DNA of 7,426 nt from Pseudomonas sp. PGPPP3 (GTDB taxonomy: Bacteria > Pseudomonadota > Gammaproteobacteria > Pseudomonadales > Pseudomonadaceae): assembly GCA_002256055.1 (NCBI GenBank), contig NKIE01000133.1:1-7426 (forward strand). The letters are read 5' to 3'. The stretch's first letter is position 1, and every line of letters begins with the position of its first letter. The translations under genes and the position numbers were made by a program. Shown here one piece after another: positions 1-5,497 of the stretch. The notes beneath the pieces were generated by a model. That model was not told where the DNA came from and made no database searches. It was given only the letters and a program-made list of their open reading frames with translations.

Positions 1-817
1 ATGGGGTTTCGATACGGCGTTGCAGCAGGTTGACCAGCAGCAACAGGACGAAGGAGACCACCAGCATCAACACGCCGATGGCGGTGGCGCCGGTGTAGTC
101 GTACTGGTCGAGCTTGACCATGATCAGCAGCGGCAGGATCTCGGTTTTCATTGGCATATTGCCGGCGATAAAGATCACCGAACCGTACTCGCCCACGCCA
201 CGGGCAAAGGCCAGGGCAAAGCCCGTCAGCCAGGCCGGCAGCAGGGCCGGCATGAGGATGTGGCGAAACACCTGCAACGGCTTGGCGCCCAGGCAGGCGG
301 CGGCTTCCTCAACCTCGCGTGGGATGTCCGCTAGCACCGGCGGCACCGTACGGACCACGAAGGGCAGGGTGACGAAGGTCAGCGCCAGGGTGATGCCCAG
401 CGGGCTGTAGGCGATTTTAAAACCCAGGTCGGTGGCAAATTGGCCGATCAAACCGCTGGGCGCATACAGCGCCGTCAGGGCGATACCGGCCACGGCAGTG
501 GGCAGGGCGAAGGGCAGGTCGATCATCGCGTCGATGATCTTGCGACCGGGGAAGGTGTAACGTACCAGCACCCAGGCCAGCAGGGTACCGATCAGGCCAT
601 TCACCAGGGCTGCGTAGAAGGCGGTGCTGAAGCTCAGCTTCAGTGCAGCCAGTACCCGCGGGGCGCTGATGATGGTGATGAATTGGCTCCAGCTGAGATC
701 GCTGGTTTTCAGAAACATGGCACCCAGCGGAATGAGCACCAACAGGCTGAGGTACACCAGGGTGTAACCCAGCGTCAGCCCGAAGCCGGGTATGACGGGG
801 GAAATGCGGCGAGACAT
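1..817 (-). CDS. cysT: Sulfate/thiosulfate ABC transporter permease CysT (3' end at window edge)
   Basis: Inner-membrane permease subunit of the sulfate/thiosulfate ABC importer. In the family it pairs with CysW, is energised by the ATPase CysA and receives substrate from Sbp or CysP. I translated 272 codons from the ATG at 815-817; they run without a stop to the window edge. The protein begins MSRRISPVIPGFGLTL and has about six hydrophobic segments. The ABC-permease EAA motif is clear at residues 171-177 (EAAACLG), followed by VGEYGSVIFIAGN near residue 208, typical of CysT. CysT proteins are usually about 270-280 residues, so only the last few codons or the stop are missing. A Shine-Dalgarno sequence (AAGGA, complement of 824-828) lies 6 nt before the ATG. 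The gene follows sbp on the same strand with a 106-nt gap containing a palindromic repeat. cysW is expected just beyond the left edge. Confidence 0.95.
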   Translation of the reverse strand, partial: MSRRISPVIPGFGLTLGYTLVYLSLLVLIPLGAMFLKTSDLSWSQFITIISAPRVLAALKLSFSTAFYAALVNGLIGTLLAWVLVRYTFPGRKIIDAMIDLPFALPTAVAGIALTALYAPSGLIGQFATDLGFKIAYSPLGITLALTFVTLPFVVRTVPPVLADIPREVEEAAACLGAKPLQVFRHILMPALLPAWLTGFALAFARGVGEYGSVIFIAGNMPMKTEILPLLIMVKLDQYDYTGATAIGVLMLVVSFVLLLLVNLLQRRIETP

Positions 818-823
818 GGACTG

Positions 824-828
824 TCCTT
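824..828 (-). promoter_or_regulatory. Ribosome binding site of cysT
   Basis: On the minus strand AAGGA lies 6 nt before the cysT ATG and fixes that start. It also shows that cysT has its own translation signal rather than being coupled to sbp. Confidence 0.7.
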
Positions 829-872
829 ATTCTGCGTTGGAACGCTTGAGTCAGAGCTTTAAGTTCGTAGTT

Positions 873-909
873 CGCAGGATGGGTATCGCGTCGCTCAACC
901 CATCCTACG
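873..909. repeat. Imperfect palindromic repeat (GGATGGGT...ACCCATCC type) between sbp and cysT
   Basis: Arms 873-884 and 898-909 pair over 12 positions with a single mismatch (875/907), around GGATGGGT and ACCCATCC, with a further small GC pairing inside the loop. The GATGGGT/ACCCATC palindrome with a GCGA-like centre resembles dispersed repeats that I recall from many gammaproteobacterial genomes. On the minus strand it reads GTAGGATGGGTTGAGCGA and then the inverted arm. It lies in the spacer between two genes of one transport operon, downstream of the sbp stop. In the mRNA it would form a stable hairpin, which could shield the 3' end of the sbp message or reduce transcription into cysT. There is no U-tract after it, so it is not a standard terminator. 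Membership of a genomic repeat family is from memory and not tested here. Confidence 0.65.
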
Positions 910-923
910 TTTGCTCTGTGGGC

Positions 924-1922
924 TTACTGCGCCGAGTAGATCTGGTCGAAAATGCCACCATCGTTAAAGAACTTCGGTTGGGCGGTTTTCCAGCCGTTGA
1001 AGTCCTTGTCGATGGTCACCAGCTTCAGGCTCGGGAACTGCTTGGCGTACTCGGCGGCAACGGCTTCGTTGCGTGGGCGGTAGAAGTTCTTCGCCGCGAT
1101 GCGCTGACCTTCTTCGCTGTACAGGTACTGCAGGTAGGCTTCGGCGACCTTGCGGGTGCCTTTCTTGTCGACGTTTTTATCGACTACAGCCACCGGTGGT
1201 TCGGCCAGGATCGACAGGCTTGGCGCAACGATTTCAAACTTGTCGCCGCCTTGCTCTTTCAGAGCCAGGAAGGCTTCGTTTTCCCAGGCCAGCAGCACGT
1301 CACCGATGTTGTTGTTAACGAAGGTGATGGTCGAACCGCGAGCACCGGTGTCCAGTACTGGCACGTTTTTATACAGCTGCTGCACGAACTCTTGGGCCTT
1401 GGCTTCGCTGCCGTATTTCTGCTGGGCGTAGGCCCAGGCGGCAAGGAAGTTCCAGCGTGCACCGCCGGAGGTTTTTGGGTTCGGGGTGATCACTTCAACG
1501 CCCGGCTTGACCAGGTCATCCCAGTCCTTGATGCCTTCCGGGTTGCCCTTGCGTACCAGGAACACGATGGTCGAGGTGTACGGCGTGCTCGATTGCGGCA
1601 GGCGTGTTTGCCAGTCTTCCGGGATCAGTTTGCCGAGCTTGTACAGCTCGTCGATATCGCCAGCCAGGGCCAGGGTTACAACGTCAGCTTTCAGGCCATC
1701 GATCACCGCCCGGGCTTGTTTGCCCGAACCGCCGTGGGATTGCTGAAAGGTCACGGCTTCGTTGCCGGCGGCGGTCCAGTGTTGGTTAAAGGCCTTGTTG
1801 TACTCGGTATACAGCTCACGAGTCGGGTCGTAGGACACGTTGAGCAACGTGGTTTCGGCCAACACAGGGGTGGCGAACAGGGCGGCGGTCAGCAGGGACA
1901 GGCTTAGCTTGCGAATGGACAT
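924..1922 (-). CDS. sbp: Periplasmic sulfate-binding protein Sbp
   Basis: Substrate-binding protein of the CysTWA importer; it binds sulfate in the periplasm. The start chosen is the ATG at 1920-1922, giving 332 residues, because GAGGAG lies 6 nt upstream. The frame is open 11 codons further, but those residues ([11 protein letters not shown]) would spoil the signal peptide. Residues 1-22 ([22 protein letters not shown]) are a typical Sec signal with probable cleavage before [10 protein letters not shown]. Diagnostic Sbp/CysP motifs follow: [21 protein letters not shown], and the family signature [12 protein letters not shown]. The length fits the family (about 330 residues). It lies downstream of oscA and upstream of cysT, all on the same strand. 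Family knowledge predicts CysB-dependent induction under sulfate limitation. CysP (thiosulfate-binding) is the main alternative name, but the oscA-sbp-cysT order favours Sbp. Confidence 0.95.
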   Translation of the reverse strand: MSIRKLSLSLLTAALFATPVLAETTLLNVSYDPTRELYTEYNKAFNQHWTAAGNEAVTFQQSHGGSGKQARAVIDGLKADVVTLALAGDIDELYKLGKLIPEDWQTRLPQSSTPYTSTIVFLVRKGNPEGIKDWDDLVKPGVEVITPNPKTSGGARWNFLAAWAYAQQKYGSEAKAQEFVQQLYKNVPVLDTGARGSTITFVNNNIGDVLLAWENEAFLALKEQGGDKFEIVAPSLSILAEPPVAVVDKNVDKKGTRKVAEAYLQYLYSEEGQRIAAKNFYRPRNEAVAAEYAKQFPSLKLVTIDKDFNGWKTAQPKFFNDGGIFDQIYSAQ

Positions 1923-1987
1923 GTGAATCTCCTCTGCGTGCGGCATTGGCGGCACGGCTCATCTGTTTTGGGGTGTTGCTGTGGCGT

Positions 1988-1997
1988 AGTTGCGTTG
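1988..1997. repeat. 10-bp direct repeat copy 1 in the sbp leader
   Basis: AGTTGCGTTG occurs here and again exactly at 2041-2050, 53 bp apart, with the copies on either side of the Cys-codon part of the small ORF 2002-2064. Both copies lie in the untranslated leader of sbp. It may be chance or a binding site; no function is assigned. Confidence 0.4.
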
Positions 1998-2001
1998 CGG
2001 G

Positions 2002-2064
2002 TTAGCGACACATTCGGCGGCGACAGCGATACAGATGGGGAGTTGCGTTGAGGTGCGTGGTCAT
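2002..2064 (-). CDS. Candidate Cys-containing leader peptide upstream of sbp (20 aa)
   Basis: A short ORF in the oscA-sbp gap, ATG 2062-2064 to TAA 2002-2004, encodes MTTHLNATPHLYRCRRRMCR. It has cysteines at residues 14 and 19 and ends in CR, with the basic run RCRRRMCR. The last purine-rich triplet of AAGAAGAAGAG ends 7 nt before the ATG and could serve as a weak ribosome site. No in-frame earlier start exists before a stop. It ends 79 nt before the sbp ATG. The layout resembles cysteine-containing leader peptides that attenuate sulfur operons in actinobacteria, many of which also end in CR. The mRNA can pair CAUCUGU (complement of 2031-2037) with ACAGAUG (complement of 1960-1966), with an inner pairing through the Cys14 codon. 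I do not know a described homologue in Pseudomonas, and a chance ORF of this size remains quite possible. Confidence 0.35.
   Translation of the reverse strand: MTTHLNATPHLYRCRRRMCR
2041..2050. repeat. 10-bp direct repeat copy 2 in the sbp leader
   Basis: Second exact copy of AGTTGCGTTG (first at 1988-1997). This copy falls inside the early codons of the candidate leader peptide (residues 5-8); the other lies just after its stop codon. Confidence 0.4.
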
Positions 2065-2144
2065 GGTCGTGCTCTTCTTCTTGGTTGGCTCGGGGTCATG
2101 TCACGCCCTCTGGTGGTCCAGTCGGGCGACGGTACTGCGGTGTT

Positions 2145-2327
2145 TCAGGCCTGGCGGTTGTTATTGCCTTGCAGGCGGATTTTTTCTTTACGTTCGATCT
2201 GCACGATCTGGCCGTTATGGACGGTGATTTCTACCGAGCCAAAACGCAGGTTGCGCAGGGCCGTCTGGATTTCTTGCAGGATGCTGGCTTCATCGCTGCC
2301 ATCGATTTTTTGAAGAGTTGCGCTCAT
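2145..2327 (-). CDS. oscA: OscA, small YezD-family (DUF2292) protein of the sulfur-starvation response
   Basis: A 60-residue protein (starts MSATLQKIDGSDEASILQEI; conserved-looking core LRFGSVEITVHNGQIVQIERKEKIR). This matches the YezD/DUF2292 family of small proteins found beside sulfur-assimilation genes. In Pseudomonas the gene directly upstream of sbp has been named oscA and linked to organosulfur use and chromate tolerance, where chromate competes with sulfate for uptake. The biochemical role is not established. The sequence predicts a soluble protein with an N-terminal helix followed by beta strands, no signal peptide and no cysteine. AAGGAG (complement of 2337-2342) lies 9 nt before the ATG. 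It is the first gene of the minus-strand oscA-sbp-cysT unit, and a 222-nt leader separates it from sbp. An AT-rich presumed control region lies upstream. Co-transcription with sbp is inferred from strand, order and lack of a terminator. Confidence 0.85.
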   Translation of the reverse strand: MSATLQKIDGSDEASILQEIQTALRNLRFGSVEITVHNGQIVQIERKEKIRLQGNNNRQA

Positions 2328-2336
2328 TTTGCTCTG

Positions 2337-2342
2337 CTCCTT
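2337..2342 (-). promoter_or_regulatory. Ribosome binding site of oscA
   Basis: Strong AAGGAG on the minus strand, 9 nt before the oscA ATG. It is preceded closely by a hairpin (2348-2370) in the transcript. Confidence 0.75.
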
Positions 2343-2347
2343 GCGGT

Positions 2348-2370
2348 TGCCGCTCGGCGGGTTAGCGGCA
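2348..2370 (-). promoter_or_regulatory. Hairpin in the oscA 5' untranslated region
   Basis: Arms TGCCGCT (2348-2354) and AGCGGCA (2364-2370) pair perfectly over 7 bp with a 9-nt loop. The hairpin ends 5 nt before the oscA Shine-Dalgarno sequence. It could affect transcript stability or ribosome access. No riboswitch family is recognised. Confidence 0.4.
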
Positions 2371-2378
2371 TGGGGCAG

Positions 2379-2460
2379 ATACTAATCAGGCTTTATTATT
2401 TCCAAAAAGACTGTTTAGTAATTTTAATATAACCAAAATCTTATTTTTGATGGGTGCATA
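2379..2460 (-). promoter_or_regulatory. AT-rich promoter/control region of the oscA-sbp unit
   Basis: Positions 2391-2460 contain only 16 G/C in 70 bases (about 23%) in otherwise GC-rich DNA. On the minus strand a possible promoter is TTGGAA (complement of 2400-2405), 15 bp, then TAGTAT (complement of 2379-2384), which would start transcription about 45 nt before oscA. The -35 match is poor and the spacing short, as expected for an activator-dependent promoter. CysB, a LysR-type activator that binds AT-rich sites before sulfate-starvation genes, is the obvious candidate by family knowledge. No exact operator can be assigned. Confidence 0.5.
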
Positions 2461-2539
2461 GCAGCAGAACGGACTGAAGAGGGGTCCAAAGGACTGTCAC
2501 AGGCGTGGAGGCCTGCTGGGGGAGTGGCGCTTGCCAAAT

Positions 2540-2579
2540 AAAAAGCCGCGCAGACCATTGAGGTGTGCGCGGCTTTTTT
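2540..2579 (-). terminator. Intrinsic terminator after the tas-like gene (bidirectional form)
   Basis: Arms AAAAAGCCGCGCA (2540-2552) and TGCGCGGCTTTTT (2566-2578) pair perfectly over 13 bp, and the stem can extend inward by ACC/GGT. T-runs follow on both strands. It lies 19 nt beyond the stop codon of the aldo-keto reductase and before the oscA control region. It therefore most likely ends that transcript and insulates the sulfate unit from read-through. Confidence 0.9.
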
Positions 2580-2597
2580 GTGGCCTGTGCGGCGGGC

Positions 2598-3638
2598 TTA
2601 CGGCGCCGGGTTGGGCTGTTCGCGGTGGATGGCTTCGATGCCTTGCAGCACAGCGTCTGGCAGTTGCAGGTTGAGGCTGGCGATGTTGCTGTCGAGCTGC
2701 GCCAGGGTGGTGGCGCCGATGATGTTGCTGGTCAGGAAGTCGCGGCTGTTCACATAGGCCAGGGCCATTTGCGCCGGGTCTAGGCCGTGTTCGCGGGCCA
2801 GTTGGATATAGGCGCTGGCGGTGCGACGGGCTTGCGGGTTGTTGTAGCGCTGGAAGCGTTCGAACAGGGTCAGGCGGCCGTCGGCCGGTTGGGCGCCATT
2901 TTCGTATTTACCCGAGAGCAGGCCGAAGGCCAGGGGCGAGTAGGCCAGCAGACCGACCTGTTCGCGGATGGCGATTTCCGCCAGGCCCACCTCGAAGCTG
3001 CGGTTGAGCAGGTTGTATGGGTTCTGGATCGACACCACCCGTGGCCAGCCATGTTTGTCGGCCAGATGCAGGAAGCGGTGCACGCCCCAGGGCGTTTCGT
3101 TGGACAGGCCGATGTGGCGGATCTTACCGCTGGCCACCAGCTCGGCGAGGGCTTCGAGGGTGTCTTCAATCGGTGTGAGGTGGGCGTCGGCGTTGTGCGT
3201 ATAGCCCAGTTGGCCGAAGTAGTTGGTGTGCCGGTCCGGCCAGTGCAGCTGGTAGAGGTCGATGTAGTCGGTCTGCAGGCGTTGCAGGCTGGCGTCCACG
3301 GCGGCCACCAGGTTGGCGCGGTCGAAGTGGGCGTGACCGCCGCGAATATGGCTCATGCCGTTGCCGGGTGCTGCGGCCTTACTGGCGATGATCCAGTCGC
3401 TGCGCCCGCCAAAGCGTTGCAGGTAGTTGCCGATGATGCGTTCGGTGGCGCCGGCCGTTTCGCCCTTGGGCGGTACCGGGTACATCTCGGCGGTGTCGAT
3501 AAAGTTGATGCCGGCGGCCTGGGCGCGGCGGATCTGCTCGAAGCCTTCGGCTTCGTTGTTCTGTTCGCCCCAGGTCATGCTGCCCAGCGCCAGGGCGCTG
3601 ACGTGCAGAGGGCTGGTGCCAAGCGGGCGGTAAAGCAT
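2598..3638 (-). CDS. tas: Tas-like NADP(H)-dependent aldo-keto reductase
   Basis: Cytosolic aldo-keto reductase of 346 residues, the same length as Escherichia coli Tas and very similar along the whole chain as I remember that sequence (for example AEMYPVPP, NETPWGV, IQNPYNLLNRSFEVGLAEI, HGLDPAQMALA). The AKR catalytic tetrad is visible as Asp48, Tyr53 (in FIDTAEMY), Lys87 (IIASK) and His132 (LYQLHW). The family reduces carbonyl compounds with NADPH; the natural substrate of Tas is unknown. The ATG at 3636-3638 has CGGAG 6 nt upstream. It lies downstream of cbpA-cbpM on the same strand, separated by 79 nt holding a hairpin, so it may be transcribed with them or separately. A strong terminator follows. 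The Tas subfamily call is firm; the cellular role is not known. Confidence 0.92.
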   Translation of the reverse strand: MLYRPLGTSPLHVSALALGSMTWGEQNNEAEGFEQIRRAQAAGINFIDTAEMYPVPPKGETAGATERIIGNYLQRFGGRSDWIIASKAAAPGNGMSHIRGGHAHFDRANLVAAVDASLQRLQTDYIDLYQLHWPDRHTNYFGQLGYTHNADAHLTPIEDTLEALAELVASGKIRHIGLSNETPWGVHRFLHLADKHGWPRVVSIQNPYNLLNRSFEVGLAEIAIREQVGLLAYSPLAFGLLSGKYENGAQPADGRLTLFERFQRYNNPQARRTASAYIQLAREHGLDPAQMALAYVNSRDFLTSNIIGATTLAQLDSNIASLNLQLPDAVLQGIEAIHREQPNPAP

Positions 3639-3680
3639 GGTGAACTCCGGTGTTGGAACAATGGGGTTAGTCAGGGGGTT

Positions 3681-3706
3681 GTCGGCTCACGCGAAGGTGA
3701 GCCGAC
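3681..3706 (-). other. Perfect 10-bp hairpin between cbpM and the tas-like gene
   Basis: GTCGGCTCAC (3681-3690) and GTGAGCCGAC (3697-3706) pair perfectly around a 6-nt loop, 12 nt after the cbpM stop. On the minus strand the stem is followed by AACCCCC, not a T-run, so it is not a canonical intrinsic terminator. It may be a partial terminator, a 3'-end stabiliser of the cbpAM message, or a palindromic protein site. Confidence 0.6.
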
Positions 3707-3717
3707 CAGCAAGCGGT

Positions 3718-4023
3718 CTACTCGGCCTCGAAGCGACTCAAGCGGCGGCGTAATTGGCTGTTTTCGGCGCGTAGCTGCTCCAGTTCATCCAGCAACTGCA
3801 GCGCCAGGGCAATGCCGGCCCATTCGATCTGCAGCTCGCCTTGCAGGCGCCGCGCGCGTTTAGCGATAACCAGGGCGTTGGCGTCGAACAGCCATTGCTC
3901 CGGGCTGGCGCCGCTGGGTTCGAGGATACCGTGCTCGATGATTTCCAGCAGCGCCGCCTGGGGCAGCTCGGCGCTCTGGCAGAACTCGTGAATGTTCAGT
4001 TGCAGGATCAGGCTGCTCATCAT
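3718..4023 (-). CDS. cbpM: Chaperone modulatory protein CbpM
   Basis: Small regulator that binds the J-domain of CbpA and blocks its co-chaperone and DNA-binding activities. The 101-residue product starts [20 protein letters not shown]. It has an N-terminal MerR-like helix-turn-helix-type region (about residues 8-55, including LLEIIEHGILEP and FDANALVIAKRARRL) and a C-terminal helical/coiled-coil part (LLDELEQLRAENSQLRRRL), the usual CbpM layout. Length matches the family (about 100 residues). GTG, ATG and ATG occur in succession at 4026, 4023 and 4020. I chose the ATG at 4021-4023 because GGAG lies 6 nt upstream and because it overlaps the cbpA stop codon by one base (TGATG), implying translational coupling. 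This keeps chaperone and inhibitor production linked. Confidence 0.92.
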   Translation of the reverse strand: MMSSLILQLNIHEFCQSAELPQAALLEIIEHGILEPSGASPEQWLFDANALVIAKRARRLQGELQIEWAGIALALQLLDELEQLRAENSQLRRRLSRFEAE

Positions 4024-4970
4024 CACTTACTCCATTCGGCACGCGGATCGAAGGCAGCCTGTTCGGCCAGTTGCGCCCACAGTGCGCGGGTCGGCTCGTC
4101 GGCCTGGGCGGGGATGACGATCTTGAACAGTGCATACAGATCACCACGTTCGCCCAGCTTGTTCATCAAGCCCTTGCCCTTGATGCGTAAACGCTGACCG
4201 CTCTGGCTATTGGCCGGGATGCTCAGGTGGATCTTGCCGTCCAGGGTCGGCACCGTGACCTTGCTGCCCAGCGCCGCTTCCCAGGGCGCCAGCGGCACGG
4301 TGAGGATCAGGTTGTGCGCCTCGACATCGAACAGTGGATGCGGCACCAGGCGAATGATCAGGTACAGGTCACCATTTGCCGCGCCGCCCAGGCCCGGTGC
4401 GCCCTGGCCCTTGAGGCGGATGCGCTCGCCGTTGCTGACGCCGGCGGGAATCTTCACATTCAGGGTCTTGCTGATGGCCGCCAAGGGCTGGCCGTCGGCG
4501 CTGTATTGCGGCAACTGGAAGGCGATTTTCTTGGCCTCATCCGCCAGGGTTTCTTCCAGCAGAACCGGCAACTCCATTTCCACGTCTTGTCCTCGGCGGG
4601 CACTTTTTCGGCCTGGGCCTTGGCTGCGCCCGGCGGCGCCAAACAGCGATTCAAAAAAGTCGGAATAGTCGCGCCCGCCGCCCATCTCATCGGCAAAACC
4701 GCCATTGCCGCGCGGCTGCCAGCCAGGTGGCGGCTCGAACGGTCGGCCTTGCTGGGCGTATTTACGCAGCTCGTCGTACTCGGCGCGCTTCTCAGCGCTT
4801 TTCAGCACCTCGTAGGCTTCGGCGACTTCCTTGAACTGATTCTCGGCGTCTTTTTCCTTGCTGACGTCCGGGTGATATTTGCGCGCCAGCTTGCGGTAGG
4901 CGGCCTTGACCGCCTTGTCATCGGCCCCTGGCTCAAGCCCGAGTACCTTGTAGTAATCCTTGAAGTCCAT
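4023..4970 (-). CDS. cbpA: Curved-DNA-binding co-chaperone CbpA (DnaJ family)
   Basis: DnaJ-like co-chaperone that stimulates DnaK ATPase and, in E. coli, binds curved DNA in stationary phase. The 315-residue protein has a J-domain at about residues 5-70 with the essential HPD at 33-35. A glycine-rich linker follows (about 75-125, with [21 protein letters not shown] in its first part), then two C-terminal beta domains ([19 protein letters not shown] and [17 protein letters not shown]). There is no CxxCxGxG zinc finger, which separates CbpA from DnaJ. E. coli CbpA is 306 residues. The ATG at 4968-4970 gives the complete J-domain; the ribosome site is only a weak AGG about 8 nt upstream. The stop overlaps the start of cbpM. 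A stationary-phase promoter is expected by family knowledge but is not demonstrated here. Confidence 0.95.
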   Translation of the reverse strand: MDFKDYYKVLGLEPGADDKAVKAAYRKLARKYHPDVSKEKDAENQFKEVAEAYEVLKSAEKRAEYDELRKYAQQGRPFEPPPGWQPRGNGGFADEMGGGRDYSDFFESLFGAAGRSQGPGRKSARRGQDVEMELPVLLEETLADEAKKIAFQLPQYSADGQPLAAISKTLNVKIPAGVSNGERIRLKGQGAPGLGGAANGDLYLIIRLVPHPLFDVEAHNLILTVPLAPWEAALGSKVTVPTLDGKIHLSIPANSQSGQRLRIKGKGLMNKLGERGDLYALFKIVIPAQADEPTRALWAQLAEQAAFDPRAEWSK

Positions 4971-5053
4971 CGCACTGCCCTGAGTGATTCATCCATAACG
5001 GTCTGCGCGCCAGCCAGCGCGTGCAATGTGGCAAACATGCTGCTCTGCAGACT

Positions 5054-5082
5054 GATATGGACGCTGCGCAGGCCTTTTGCAA
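5054..5082 (-). promoter_or_regulatory. Possible promoter of cbpA-cbpM
   Basis: On the minus strand TTGCAA (5077-5082) and CATATC (complement of 5054-5059) are separated by 17 bp. They match the sigma-70 hexamers at 4 of 6 and 3 of 6 positions and lie about 85 nt before the cbpA ATG. This is the best pair I can see by eye, but it is weak. The rest of the 4971-5236 gap holds no convincing gene. It contains a perfect 10-bp palindrome GCGCTAGCGC (5144-5153) and a repeated CAGGCCGG (5190-5197 and 5212-5219). Confidence 0.2.
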
Positions 5083-5236
5083 GCGTGCGGGTTGGCGATC
5101 GAGCCAGAAGGTCGCTGCGCTTACTCAGGTCGAGAGGTTAAGCGCGCTAGCGCACCGACGCTGGATTGACCGGCTGCCATTGTTGCCCACAGGCCGGTCG
5201 CAATGTCGCGGCAGGCCGGATACGTTCGAGGTCGTT

Positions 5237-5497
5237 ATGGATGACAAAAGCGAAGAGGGTGGAAGTGGCACACGCAGTGTTGCTGCTAGCCCACAGCACC
5301 GGCCAGAGCTGTATGTAGTGGTCACGCCGGGTGTTACCCATGATCGCCGCAGCAGCAAAATCCTGCCGTGGGGCGCGGCCAATCTGGTGGCTCATGGGCC
5401 TTTTTCACCGCTGCCACGGCAAGTGCAGCCGGCGAAAAGTACCAAAGTTACCCAGTTGCGTGCTCATCTGGCGGCTGTGCCGTTGGACACGCTATGA
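5237..5497 (+). CDS. Small hypothetical protein (86 aa), first of the plus-strand cluster
   Basis: I do not recognise the family. From the ATG at 5237-5239 (with GAGG 5 nt upstream) the product is 86 residues: a hydrophilic start (MDDKSEEGGSGTRS), a more protein-like core PELYVVVTPGVTHD followed by SSKILPWGAANLVAHGPFSPLPR, and a polar tail. It has no signal peptide, membrane helix or cysteine. The frame stays open upstream to an ATG at 5021, but the added 72 residues look random and lack a good ribosome site, so I prefer the shorter form. Its TGA overlaps the ATG of the next gene (ATGA at 5494-5497), which supports it being a real translated gene coupled to the next. Function is unknown; a role linked to the lipid enzyme downstream is only a guess from position. 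Confidence 0.5.
   Translation: MDDKSEEGGSGTRSVAASPQHRPELYVVVTPGVTHDRRSSKILPWGAANLVAHGPFSPLPRQVQPAKSTKVTQLRAHLAAVPLDTL

Noticed and set aside
20..862. Three plus-strand ORFs over the left end (98-140 aa)
   Set aside because: They lie opposite cysT, whose minus-strand frame is open from 817 to the window edge and carries the EAA motif.
792..1907. Long plus-strand ORF (371 aa) opposite sbp
   Set aside because: It is antisense to sbp, whose signal peptide and family motifs are unmistakable. Its translation resembles no family and reflects GC-rich codon bias.
1923..2144. Known cofactor riboswitch (for example SAM type) in the sbp leader
   Set aside because: I see no recognisable conserved riboswitch core; only the small ORF and the weak pairings described.
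2787..3863. Plus-strand ORF (358 aa) opposite the tas-like gene
   Set aside because: Gly/Ala/Val-rich shadow of a well-conserved aldo-keto reductase, and it also crosses the gap into cbpM.
4227..5141. Plus-strand ORF (304 aa) opposite cbpA
   Set aside because: Antisense shadow; the minus strand has a full J-domain with HPD and two C-terminal domains.
5021..5236. 72-codon N-terminal extension of the 86-aa ORF
   Set aside because: The extension has Cys/Arg-rich, random-looking composition and no clear ribosome site at 5021, whereas GAGG precedes the ATG at 5237. It cannot be fully excluded.
5125..5395. Two minus-strand ORFs (82-85 aa) opposite the 86-aa ORF
   Set aside because: No ribosome site and no family resemblance; the plus-strand ORF has the stop/start overlap that supports it.
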